Positions 8,764-16,582 of a stretch of DNA of 64,000 nucleotides are shown here, in pieces. Source of the DNA: Polaribacter sp. MED152 (GTDB taxonomy: Bacteria > Bacteroidota > Bacteroidia > Flavobacteriales > Flavobacteriaceae); NCBI RefSeq assembly GCF_000152945.2, contig NC_020830.1:2180501-2244500 (forward strand), read 5' to 3'. Each line of letters starts with the position of its first letter. Position 1 is the stretch's first letter. Under the pieces are notes generated by a model that saw only the letters and a list, made by a program, of their open reading frames with translations, searched no databases and was not told the origin of the DNA. The position numbers and the translations under genes were made by a program.

Positions 8764-10038
8764 ATGAGCACAACCAAACCAAAAAAGTCACTATTAAAAA
8801 GAATTATTGTAATAGTCTTGGGTTTTGGTCCTGGTATTTTTGCTATTGGTTATACTATTGGTACAGGTAGTGTAACTTCTATGATTGTTGCTGGTAGTAA
8901 ATTCAACATGCAATTATTATGGGTACTATTTTTAAGCTGTTTATTTTCTGGAGTTTTAATGTTTGCATATGGTAATTTTGCTTTAATTACTGGAGAAACT
9001 GCACTTTACGGATTTAAAAAACATTTAAAGTTTGGTAAACCTTTAGCCATTGCTATAATTATTGGAATAACCTTTGGGCAATGGAATTCACTAATGGGTA
9101 TTTTAGGAATTTCAGCCAATATTATTTTTGAAATTCTATCACTTAATTTTCCTGATATTGTTCCTTATAAATACGAAACAGTTTTAGCAACTGCTATTGT
9201 TGTTATTGTTATTTTCTATTTGCTAATGCTTGTTGGTAAATATACTTTCTTCGAAAAAATATTAGTGATTTTTGTAAGCTTAATGGGTTTATCATTCATC
9301 TTATCTTTATTTATGGTACAACCTTTAACAGCAGACGTTATTAAGGGTTTTATACCAACAATTCCTGATGTGTCAGGAGGTAAAATGTTAGTAGCTGCGT
9401 TTGTAGGCACAACAATGGCTGCAGCCACTTTTTTATCAAGGCCTTTATTTGTGAAAGGTAAAGGTTGGACTATTAAGAACCTAAATCAACAAAAGAAAGA
9501 TTCTATTACTGCAGCCATTTTAATTTTTATAATTAGTGGTACAATAATGGCAGTTGCTGCAGGTGCTTTATTTTATGAAGGTAAAGAAGTTACGCACGTT
9601 TTAGATATGGCAAATACTTTAGAGCCTGTTGCAGGTAAATGGGCTGTAACTATTTTCTTTTTTGGAGCACTAAGTGCAGGTTTATCTTCTATTTTTCCTT
9701 GCTTGTTAATTGCGCCCTTATTAATTGCAGATTATCAATCTGGTATTTTAGATACCAATTCAAAACAGTTTAGAATCGTTACAGCTATTGCATGTTTGGT
9801 AGCTTTAATTGGGCCAGCCTTTGGCGCAAATCCTATAGAAGTTCAAATATTATCTCAAGTATTTAATGTGTTTGTTCTGCCTTTGGTAATTTTAGGAATC
9901 ATCATTTTATTAAGTAATAAAAAAGTGATGAAAACCTACAAAACCAATATTGGTGTTTACATTGGCATGTTTGCAGCTTTATTCTTCTCCTTAGTAATTT
10001 CTTACAACGGAATTCTAGCTTTACTCGATTATTTTTAA
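8764..10038 (+). CDS. Nramp-like membrane transporter lacking the canonical metal-ligand motifs
   Basis: 424 residues with about 11 membrane helices. The opening GFGPGIFAIGY and the later VAAFVGTTM line up with TM1 and TM6 of the Nramp fold. In metal-transporting Nramps TM1 holds DPGN and TM6 holds MPHN. Here the matching places read TIGTG (about 31-35) and AAAT (about 219-222), so the Asp, Asn and Met ligands are absent. The gene lies 19 bp after gnd and 16 bp before the second PL7 gene, within the operon. Automatic annotation would likely call it a divalent metal transporter. Its context suggests a uronate- or gluconate-related solute instead (inference). Confidence 0.75.
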   Translation: MSTTKPKKSLLKRIIVIVLGFGPGIFAIGYTIGTGSVTSMIVAGSKFNMQLLWVLFLSCLFSGVLMFAYGNFALITGETALYGFKKHLKFGKPLAIAIIIGITFGQWNSLMGILGISANIIFEILSLNFPDIVPYKYETVLATAIVVIVIFYLLMLVGKYTFFEKILVIFVSLMGLSFILSLFMVQPLTADVIKGFIPTIPDVSGGKMLVAAFVGTTMAAATFLSRPLFVKGKGWTIKNLNQQKKDSITAAILIFIISGTIMAVAAGALFYEGKEVTHVLDMANTLEPVAGKWAVTIFFFGALSAGLSSIFPCLLIAPLLIADYQSGILDTNSKQFRIVTAIACLVALIGPAFGANPIEVQILSQVFNVFVLPLVILGIIILLSNKKVMKTYKTNIGVYIGMFAALFFSLVISYNGILALLDYF

Positions 10039-10054
10039 TGATAAAACTCAAATT

Positions 10055-11155
10055 ATGAATGTATATATAAGACCTTTTTTAAAACTGATTGCAATAATTT
10101 TAGTCACTTTTTCTGTAGCTATAGGTTGCAAAAAATCAGAGGGAAAAAAAGAGGAAATAAAAAAACAGGAAACAGTTTATGCAAGTGATGTAATTCCGTT
10201 TTTTGAGCATTGGAAACTTATTTTAGGCGATGGTACTAATGTAGGAGTACCATTAAATTTTGAAAACAAAGACTATTTCTACACAGAGAATGATGGCCAA
10301 AATAATTGGGTAGTTTTTAAAGCGCCAAATGGTGGTAATACGCATGGAACATCTAACAATACCAGAACAGAATTAGCACAATTAAAAAAATGGTACCCAA
10401 AAACGGCGAACGAAAAAATGACAGCCACTTTAAAGGTAATGAATGTTTCTGCTACTGGCGATGAAACAGTTGCAGCAACCCATTCTGTGGTGGTAGGTCA
10501 AATTCATAGTGCAGATAAACATGAAAACGAACCTTTAAAAATTTTTTATAAAATTTATCCAGGGCATAAAAAAGGTTCTGTTTTTTGGCATTATGAAATT
10601 AATACCAAAGGTGATGATAATTCTGGTAGATGGGATTTTTCTACAGCAGTTTGGGGTTATGATTTTTCAGTGGTTGGCCCATCAGCAAATGAAGTTCCAG
10701 ATGAACCAAAAGACGGAATTGCACTGGGAGAAGAATTTACCTATGAAGTAGAAGTGAAAAACGGAATAATGTCTTTAACTTTTAAAAGTAAAGGACATGA
10801 AACCAAAACTTTTAAAAAAAACTTAATTGAATCAGAATACGTTACAAAAGCAGACATTCCACTACAAACTCAAGAACTATTTTTTCCTGTAGGTCAAGAT
10901 GGTGTAGAGCGCAAAAATGCTTACGAAGGTGAAGGATGTTTCTTCAAATTAGGTGCCTATAATCAAACAAATGGTAAATCACCAGAAGTAAATAGAAATT
11001 GGTGTTCAGGAGCAGAGACCTTTAATGGCGATGTAAAAAAACAATATGAGACTGGAAATTATGTAGAGGTTTGGTTTAAATCTGGCAGTTTAAAAATAAG
11101 TGATAAGGTAGTATCTAATGAAGGCTATTTTTCTAAAAATGATAATGTAAAATAA
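10055..11155 (+). CDS. PL7 alginate lyase, lipoprotein (copy 2)
   Basis: 366 residues. The lipobox AIGC gives a lipidated Cys25, followed by a Lys/Glu-rich linker. Signature blocks are NNTRTELAQ (Arg104), VVVGQIHS (Gln149, His151) and FFKLGAYNQTN near the C-terminus. It is clearly homologous to the first PL7 across the whole domain (shared EHWKLILGDGT-like start, HENEPLKI, GSVFW, YEINT, FSTAVWG). It has extra Cys residues near the C-terminus (GEGCFF, NRNWCSG) that copy 1 lacks; these could form a disulfide. It is likely a duplicated, diverged enzyme. Confidence 0.93.
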   Translation: MNVYIRPFLKLIAIILVTFSVAIGCKKSEGKKEEIKKQETVYASDVIPFFEHWKLILGDGTNVGVPLNFENKDYFYTENDGQNNWVVFKAPNGGNTHGTSNNTRTELAQLKKWYPKTANEKMTATLKVMNVSATGDETVAATHSVVVGQIHSADKHENEPLKIFYKIYPGHKKGSVFWHYEINTKGDDNSGRWDFSTAVWGYDFSVVGPSANEVPDEPKDGIALGEEFTYEVEVKNGIMSLTFKSKGHETKTFKKNLIESEYVTKADIPLQTQELFFPVGQDGVERKNAYEGEGCFFKLGAYNQTNGKSPEVNRNWCSGAETFNGDVKKQYETGNYVEVWFKSGSLKISDKVVSNEGYFSKNDNVK

Positions 11156-11168
11156 ACTTAAAAAACAC

Positions 11169-11933
11169 ATGAATACAAAATTAACAGGTAAAAATGTATT
11201 GATTACAGCAGGTGCTCAAGGTATAGGAGAAGCAATTACAAAACATTTTATAGCGCAAGGAGCTAATGTTGCTATCCACTATTTCTCTAGTGCAGATACA
11301 GCCAATGAATTGGTGCAATTAGCAAAAACCAAAAAGGTAAAAGCTGTTGCTATTAAAGGTGATTTAACAAAAGATGAGGATGCAAATAACACCATAAAAG
11401 AAACCATTACTGCTTTTGGTGGCTTAGATATTTTAATAAACAATGCAGGTTCATTGGTGGCAAGAAATTTATTAGAAGATATGCAAACCGATTTTTGGCA
11501 TAAAGTAATGGATATTAATCTAACATCAATGATGTTGGTTACAAGAGCTGCAGAGCCTTATTTATCTAAAAATGAAAATAGTAGTATTGTAAATTTGGCT
11601 TCTTTGGCAGGAAGAAAAGGTGGGCATCCAGGTTCATTAGCTTATGCAACTAGTAAAGGTGCTATTTTAACATTTACAAGAGCTTTGGCAACTGAATATG
11701 GTGCAAAAGGCATTCGAGTAAATGCTGTTGCACCAGGATTAATCTTAGGTACACAATTTCATGATACACACACTACTAAGGAATCTGCAGCAAAAACTAT
11801 AGCAGGTATTCCTATTGAAAGAGCAGGAAATCCAGATGATGTTGCTAGAGCTGTTTTGTATTTAGCTTCAGAATTTGATGGTTTTATTACAGGCGCTACT
11901 TTAGATATCAATGGTGGTGTTTATAATATGTAG
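11169..11933 (+). CDS. SDR oxidoreductase, putative DEH reductase (copy 1)
   Basis: 254 residues of classical short-chain dehydrogenase. It has the cofactor motif TAGAQGIGEA, the structural NNAG motif, the catalytic Ser region (NLASLAG), Tyr-x-x-x-Lys in YATSKGA and a PG motif after it. It is the last gene of the first alginate operon, 13 bp after the PL7 gene. In alginate loci such SDRs reduce 4-deoxy-L-erythro-5-hexoseulose uronate (DEH) to 2-keto-3-deoxygluconate. A second SDR at 26338 is the other candidate for this step, and the two may differ in NADH or NADPH use. Confidence 0.85.
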   Translation: MNTKLTGKNVLITAGAQGIGEAITKHFIAQGANVAIHYFSSADTANELVQLAKTKKVKAVAIKGDLTKDEDANNTIKETITAFGGLDILINNAGSLVARNLLEDMQTDFWHKVMDINLTSMMLVTRAAEPYLSKNENSSIVNLASLAGRKGGHPGSLAYATSKGAILTFTRALATEYGAKGIRVNAVAPGLILGTQFHDTHTTKESAAKTIAGIPIERAGNPDDVARAVLYLASEFDGFITGATLDINGGVYNM

Positions 11934-12011
11934 AAAATGTAATGTTTTAATCGATTATTAATCAAGTTTTTAATTTAACTCAAATAAATTTTTATAATTC
12001 ATATTTATTTG

Positions 12012-12032
12012 TATTTTTGAAAGCTAAGTTGG
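12012..12032 (+). promoter_or_regulatory. Possible -7 boxes before the T9SS-protein gene
   Basis: TATTTTTG at 12012-12019 fits TAnnTTTG. TAAGTTGG at 12025-12032 is a near fit that overlaps the first operator copy in the same way as in the other promoters. No clear TTG was seen 19 bp before either. Confidence 0.4.
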
Positions 12033-12053
12033 TAAACCAATTTGGTAAACCAA
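12029..12053. promoter_or_regulatory. Double operator B, predicted GntR-type site
   Basis: Two exact copies of TTGGTAAACCAA lie at 12029-12040 and 12042-12053, with centres 13 bp apart. They are 31 bp before the ATG of the T9SS-secreted protein. Confidence 0.8.
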
Positions 12054-12083
12054 TAATCACACTAATTAATTAATACTTATCTT

Positions 12084-13568
12084 ATGAAAAAAACATTACT
12101 TTTATTTTGCTTAATTTTAATAAGCGCTTTATCCTATGGGCAAACTCAGCCAGTAGTTCATAATGCAACTTTTAATAAAATTGCAAAAAATTCAGGTTCA
12201 GATTGTGCATGTTCTGGTTGGATTAATAAATCAGTAGGAGATCAAGGTGAATCATCTACAAAGAACAGTCAAGATGTTGTAAAATTAGATGACTTAGAGT
12301 CTGATGCAGTTTATCAAGAAGTTGCAGTAGAAGCTAATAGCGATTACACTTTAGATTTAGAATACTGGTTTAATGATGCTACTACTACAACTGAGTATAT
12401 AGAGGTTATTATATTAAAAGGTAGTGCTTACGTTTCAGGTTATACGCCTTTATATGCAGAGCCTGCAACAGCCCTACAAGATGATTATGGTTATGAAACA
12501 TTGGCTCAAGTAGATGACACCAACAACCATGTTGCTAGAACAACGATTGTTCCTCCAGGAAATACAGATATGAATGATATGACGCAATTAACCTTTAATA
12601 CAGGTTCTGAAACTAGTATAGCTATTTATATTAGAGCAATTGGGCCATATGATGCTTCAGCTCATGGAGATTCTGGTAAGGATAAAGGTTTTATGAATGG
12701 AGATACCGAAGTTAGAATAGATAACTTAGTACTTGCAAACTTAGGTGCTGCTTCATCTTCAGGGAACACAGTAGATCCTTTAACAGCTAGTGCTGCAGAT
12801 TGGATTTCTTATTTCAATGCATTTAATGTTTCTGATGATGCTTTTGCGTTTGGTTTTCAATACAACATCCCAGAATCTAAAACTACAATAACATCTTCAT
12901 CAGTTACACTTCAGCCAAATTTTGCAATTTGGGCAGCAGAGGCTTCAAATGCTGCTTGGTTTGATCAAAATGCAGCTACTCAAACTCCAGTTAAATATAT
13001 AGAAGCTAATTCTTTTGTAGAAAGTAGTACAGAGTTTAATGGTGAAGATTTAACTTTTGAAGGAAATGTAAGTTCTTTTAATTTAGATTCAAATTATAAA
13101 GCGATCGCTTTTATTAAAGTGTTAGCATCAGATTATTCAAGCACTTTAGTTAATGAAAATGTTGAAATAACTGCTACAGGTGATTTTTCTGTAACAGTTC
13201 CTGCAAGTTCTCTTACAACAGGATTAGTAGTACAATATGGTTTTTCTATTATTGGTGTGCCTGCTGACCCTGCAAATGAATCAGCTTTAGGAAGTGTTGT
13301 TGTAGGTGCTAAAGCAACTGCTTCTGTTGATGATGTATTTGCATCTAACCTTACAGTTTATCCAAACCCAGCTAATTCTTTTGTTAATATTTCTTCTTCA
13401 GAAAACATTTCTGGTGTAGAGGTTTACAATGTAATTGGTAAAAGAGTTTTACAAGTTACTAATGTTGTAAACAATAGCATAGATGTATCTAGCTTATCTA
13501 AAGGAATGTATATCCTTAAAATTGCAAGCGGAGATTCTGTTGCAACTAAAAAGATTATAAAGAACTAA
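12084..13568 (+). CDS. Secreted protein with CBM-like domain and T9SS type A sorting domain
   Basis: 494 residues. A signal peptide ends near LSYGQ. Residues about 22-225 look like a jelly-roll carbohydrate-binding module: QEVAVEANSDYTLDLEY, IAIYIRAIG and the closing VRIDNLVLANLG. The same pattern recurs at the C-terminus of the lipoprotein at 22640. A middle domain of unknown type spans about 230-410. The C-terminal TVYPNPANSFVNI...GMYILKIASGDSVATKKIIKN is a Por secretion sorting domain. No lyase motif was found, so it may be a surface alginate-binding protein. It has its own promoter and double operator and precedes the PL17 gene. Confidence 0.8.
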   Translation: MKKTLLLFCLILISALSYGQTQPVVHNATFNKIAKNSGSDCACSGWINKSVGDQGESSTKNSQDVVKLDDLESDAVYQEVAVEANSDYTLDLEYWFNDATTTTEYIEVIILKGSAYVSGYTPLYAEPATALQDDYGYETLAQVDDTNNHVARTTIVPPGNTDMNDMTQLTFNTGSETSIAIYIRAIGPYDASAHGDSGKDKGFMNGDTEVRIDNLVLANLGAASSSGNTVDPLTASAADWISYFNAFNVSDDAFAFGFQYNIPESKTTITSSSVTLQPNFAIWAAEASNAAWFDQNAATQTPVKYIEANSFVESSTEFNGEDLTFEGNVSSFNLDSNYKAIAFIKVLASDYSSTLVNENVEITATGDFSVTVPASSLTTGLVVQYGFSIIGVPADPANESALGSVVVGAKATASVDDVFASNLTVYPNPANSFVNISSSENISGVEVYNVIGKRVLQVTNVVNNSIDVSSLSKGMYILKIASGDSVATKKIIKN

Positions 13569-13589
13569 ATTCTTTAAAATATTATAATT

Positions 13590-13631
13590 ACAAGAGCTTC
13601 ATTATGTAAAAATTTTGAAGTTCTTGTTTTA
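13590..13631 (+). terminator. Hairpin terminator or attenuator before PL17
   Basis: ACAAGAGCTTCA (13590-13601) pairs with TGAAGTTCTTGT (13616-13627), giving 12 bp with one G-U in RNA, followed by TTTTAT. It may end or lower transcription between the T9SS-protein gene and PL17. Confidence 0.55.
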
Positions 13632-13654
13632 TACAATAACACTAAAATTTTATA

Positions 13655-15916
13655 ATGCTAAAAATTGCCAGACTTTTTCTACTTTCAATTCTAATATACT
13701 CATGTTCTAATGATAATAAAGTATTAGTAGACGATTCAGAAGGAAATCATCCAAATTTAATATTAACAAAATCAGCGGTTTCAGAAATCAAATCACAATT
13801 AGGTGCTATTCCTATTTTTGATGAAACACTGGCTTTGGCAAAAGAAGAAGTTGATGCAGCAATAGAAAAAGGAATAGATGTGCCAATGCCTAAAGATATG
13901 GCTGGTGGATACACACATACACAACATAAATTAAACTATGCTCACATGCAAAAGGCTGGTGTTTTATTTCAACTTTTAGGAGATGAAAAATACGCTGTTT
14001 TTGTTAGAGATATGCTCTTAGAATACGCAAAAATTTTTCCAACTTTTGATACGCATCCAGAACCTAGAAGTTATGCAACAGGTAAATTTTTCTGGCAATG
14101 TTTAAACGATTCTAATTGGTTGGTATATACAAGTCAGGCTTACGATTGTATTTACGATTGGTTACCAAAAGATCAAACTGCGTATTTAAACAAAAACCTG
14201 TTTAGACCTTATGCAGATTTTCTATCCGTTAAAAATCCAAAGTATTTTAATAGAGTGCATAACCATTCAACTTGGGGTAATGTAGCTGTTGGTATGATTG
14301 GTTTAGTAATGGATGATGAAGAGCTTATCAATAGATCTTTATATGGTTTAGAAAAAGGAAATGTAGACTTGAACGAAATAGATAATGATGGTGGCTTTAT
14401 TTATGATAAAGAAGGCAAAGCTGGCTTTTTAGCCAATGTAGATTCGCCATTTTCACCTGATGGATTTTACACAGAAGGTCCTTATTATCAAAGATATGCT
14501 ATGTATCCTTTTTTAATTTTTGCAGAAGCACTACAAAACAAAAAACCAGATTTAAAAATATTCGATTATAAAGAAGGTGTTTTAATAAAAGCAGTAGATG
14601 CTTTATTAAATCTTACAGATTCAGATGGCGAATTTTTCCCCTTAAATGATGGGCAAAAAGGAATGTCTTATTACACATCATCTTTAGTATCTGCAGTAGA
14701 CATTGCCTACTATTATGGTAATCAAGACCCAAGATTATTGTCTGTTGCTAAAAAGCAAGGTACTGTACAATTAGATGCTACAGGTTTAAAAGTGGCACAA
14801 GATTTAAAAGCGGGTAAAGAAGAGCCTTTTGTAAAACAATCAATGATGTTATCAGATGGTTCTAAAGGAGACGAAGGTGGAATAGGTATTTTACGTTATA
14901 ACAATAAAGATGAAACAATGGCTTTGGTTTATAAATATGCTGCCCAAGGATTAAGTCATGGTCATTATGATAAATTGTCTTTCTCTTTGTATGAAAATGG
15001 AGATGAAGTTTTACAAGACTATGGTTTATCACGTTTTGTAAATGTTGAGCAGAAAAATGGTGGAGGTTATTTAAAAGAAAATAAAACGTATGCCAAACAC
15101 ACAATTGCACATAATACAGTTGTTCAAAATGGTGTGTCTCATTACAAATATGATTTTGAAACTGGGAGTAAAAACCATCCAGAGCAATTTATTTTTGACG
15201 CCACTGATGCTAAATTTCAAATTGTAAGTGCAAAAGAAAGTAATGCATATCCAGGTACAGAAATGCATAGAACTTTAATTATGATTAAAGATGATGCATT
15301 AGAGAAACCTTTTATAGTTGATGTTTTTAATTTGCAATCAAATTCCAAAAATCAATACGATTTACCATTTCATTATTTTGGACAAATTATAGCCACAAGC
15401 TTTGATTATACTGTGCCAAAATCGTTAACCACGTTAGGAGATAAATATGGTTACAATCATATTTGGAATGAAGGTAGTGGAACCGCAAATGCAGAAAGTA
15501 TTCAATTTACTTGGTTAGATAATAGAAGGTTTTACACCCTAACTTCTGCCACAAGTAAAAATGATGAAATTATTTTTGCAAGAGTGGGCGCTAATGATCC
15601 TAAATTTAATTTAAGAAAAGACCCTTCTATTATTATCAGAAAAAACAATAAACAAAACACAACATTTGCTTCTATTATAGAATCTCATGGAACGTATAAT
15701 CCAGTAAAAGAAGTGGCTGCAAATGCATATAGTAGTTTTTCAAATATAGAAGTAATTTCTAGTTATGAAGATTATACAGCCATAAAAGTGGTATTTAAAA
15801 ATGAAGAGGAGAAACTGCTAATTTTGGCCAATAAAGATAGCAACCCAAATACAGAACATAATTTTAAACTAAAAGACAAAACCGTAAACTGGAAAGGAGT
15901 TTACTATTACAAATAA
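13655..15916 (+). CDS. PL17 oligo-alginate lyase (heparinase II/III-like), lipoprotein
   Basis: 753 residues. The lipobox IYSC gives Cys17. The alpha/alpha toroid holds RVHNHSTWGN (Asn203, His204) and GFYTEGPYYQRYAMYPF (Tyr272, Tyr277 region), which match the active-site Asn-His and Tyr of characterised PL17 enzymes. The C-terminal beta-sandwich contains SHGHYDKLSF and AHNTVVQNG, typical of heparinase II/III folds. The family acts exolytically on short alginate chains and yields unsaturated monouronate that opens to DEH. It is 15 bp upstream of kdgF, so product release and ketonisation are coupled. Lipidation suggests a periplasmic location. Confidence 0.93.
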   Translation: MLKIARLFLLSILIYSCSNDNKVLVDDSEGNHPNLILTKSAVSEIKSQLGAIPIFDETLALAKEEVDAAIEKGIDVPMPKDMAGGYTHTQHKLNYAHMQKAGVLFQLLGDEKYAVFVRDMLLEYAKIFPTFDTHPEPRSYATGKFFWQCLNDSNWLVYTSQAYDCIYDWLPKDQTAYLNKNLFRPYADFLSVKNPKYFNRVHNHSTWGNVAVGMIGLVMDDEELINRSLYGLEKGNVDLNEIDNDGGFIYDKEGKAGFLANVDSPFSPDGFYTEGPYYQRYAMYPFLIFAEALQNKKPDLKIFDYKEGVLIKAVDALLNLTDSDGEFFPLNDGQKGMSYYTSSLVSAVDIAYYYGNQDPRLLSVAKKQGTVQLDATGLKVAQDLKAGKEEPFVKQSMMLSDGSKGDEGGIGILRYNNKDETMALVYKYAAQGLSHGHYDKLSFSLYENGDEVLQDYGLSRFVNVEQKNGGGYLKENKTYAKHTIAHNTVVQNGVSHYKYDFETGSKNHPEQFIFDATDAKFQIVSAKESNAYPGTEMHRTLIMIKDDALEKPFIVDVFNLQSNSKNQYDLPFHYFGQIIATSFDYTVPKSLTTLGDKYGYNHIWNEGSGTANAESIQFTWLDNRRFYTLTSATSKNDEIIFARVGANDPKFNLRKDPSIIIRKNNKQNTTFASIIESHGTYNPVKEVAANAYSSFSNIEVISSYEDYTAIKVVFKNEEEKLLILANKDSNPNTEHNFKLKDKTVNWKGVYYYK

Positions 15917-15931
15917 TTAAACAATAACAAA

Positions 15932-16306
15932 ATGAAAAGATTTAGTGACAAGTATATCATAGCCAATAAATTAGAGTGGGAAGAACTTGGTGGAGGTGTA
16001 TCAAGAAAATTTTTAGGCTATGACAATCAAATAATGATGGTTAGTGTAAAGTTCGAAAAAGGAGCTTTAGGTTCTCCTCATCAACATTTTCATACTCAAG
16101 CAACCTACTGTGTATCAGGTAAGTTTGAATTTGAAATTGATGGTGTTAAGCAAATTGTAGAAGCAGGTGATGGTGTTTACATAGAGCCAAATTTATTGCA
16201 CAGTGCAATATGTTTAGAAGAGGGGCAATTAATAGACACATTTAGTCCAGTGAGAGAAGACTTTCTAACAGGTGATGGCCCATCTTATTTTGGAGATAAA
16301 GATTAA
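15932..16306 (+). CDS. kdgF: KdgF-like cupin, unsaturated uronate ketonisation
   Basis: 124 residues of one cupin domain. The metal-binding motif HQHFHTQATYCVSGKFEFEI gives two His and one Gln, and PNLLHSA gives the third His. KdgF proteins speed conversion of 4,5-unsaturated uronates from pectin or alginate to linear ketonised forms such as DEH. Its place directly after the PL17 gene fits this role. A strong terminator follows. Confidence 0.9.
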   Translation: MKRFSDKYIIANKLEWEELGGGVSRKFLGYDNQIMMVSVKFEKGALGSPHQHFHTQATYCVSGKFEFEIDGVKQIVEAGDGVYIEPNLLHSAICLEEGQLIDTFSPVREDFLTGDGPSYFGDKD

Positions 16307-16329
16307 GCATTACCAAATCAATACATTAT

Positions 16330-16377
16330 AAAAAATATCGTACTGAATTATTACTAGTTCAGATACGATATTTTTTT
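16330..16377 (+). terminator. Intrinsic terminator after kdgF
   Basis: AAAAATATCGTACTGAA pairs with TTCAGATACGATATTTTT with a single mismatch, followed by a T run. It separates the PL17-kdgF unit from the susC promoter. Confidence 0.88.
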
Positions 16378-16429
16378 GACTCAAAAATTGCCAAATTAGA
16401 ATTTTATTAACCTTTTTTTAAGAAATTAC

Positions 16430-16460
16430 TTGGTAAGTAGCAAAAAAAGATATATGTTTG
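16430..16460 (+). promoter_or_regulatory. Promoter of first susC operon
   Basis: TTG at 16430-16432, a 20-bp spacer and TATGTTTG at 16453-16460 fit the Bacteroidetes consensus. The -7 box runs into the first operator copy. Confidence 0.65.
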
Positions 16461-16482
16461 GTAAACCAGTTTGGTAAACCAG
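16458..16482. promoter_or_regulatory. Double operator C, predicted GntR-type site
   Basis: Two copies of TTGGTAAACCAG at 16458-16469 and 16471-16482 have centres 13 bp apart. They lie about 100 bp before the first susC start. Confidence 0.8.
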
Positions 16483-16582
16483 TTGTTTAGGTGACTAAAA
16501 CTGGGATTCAAAATAAGTTTAGATATTCTGTGAGTCAAATCATTAGAATATATTTTTAATCCAACAATTCAATACATTGACT

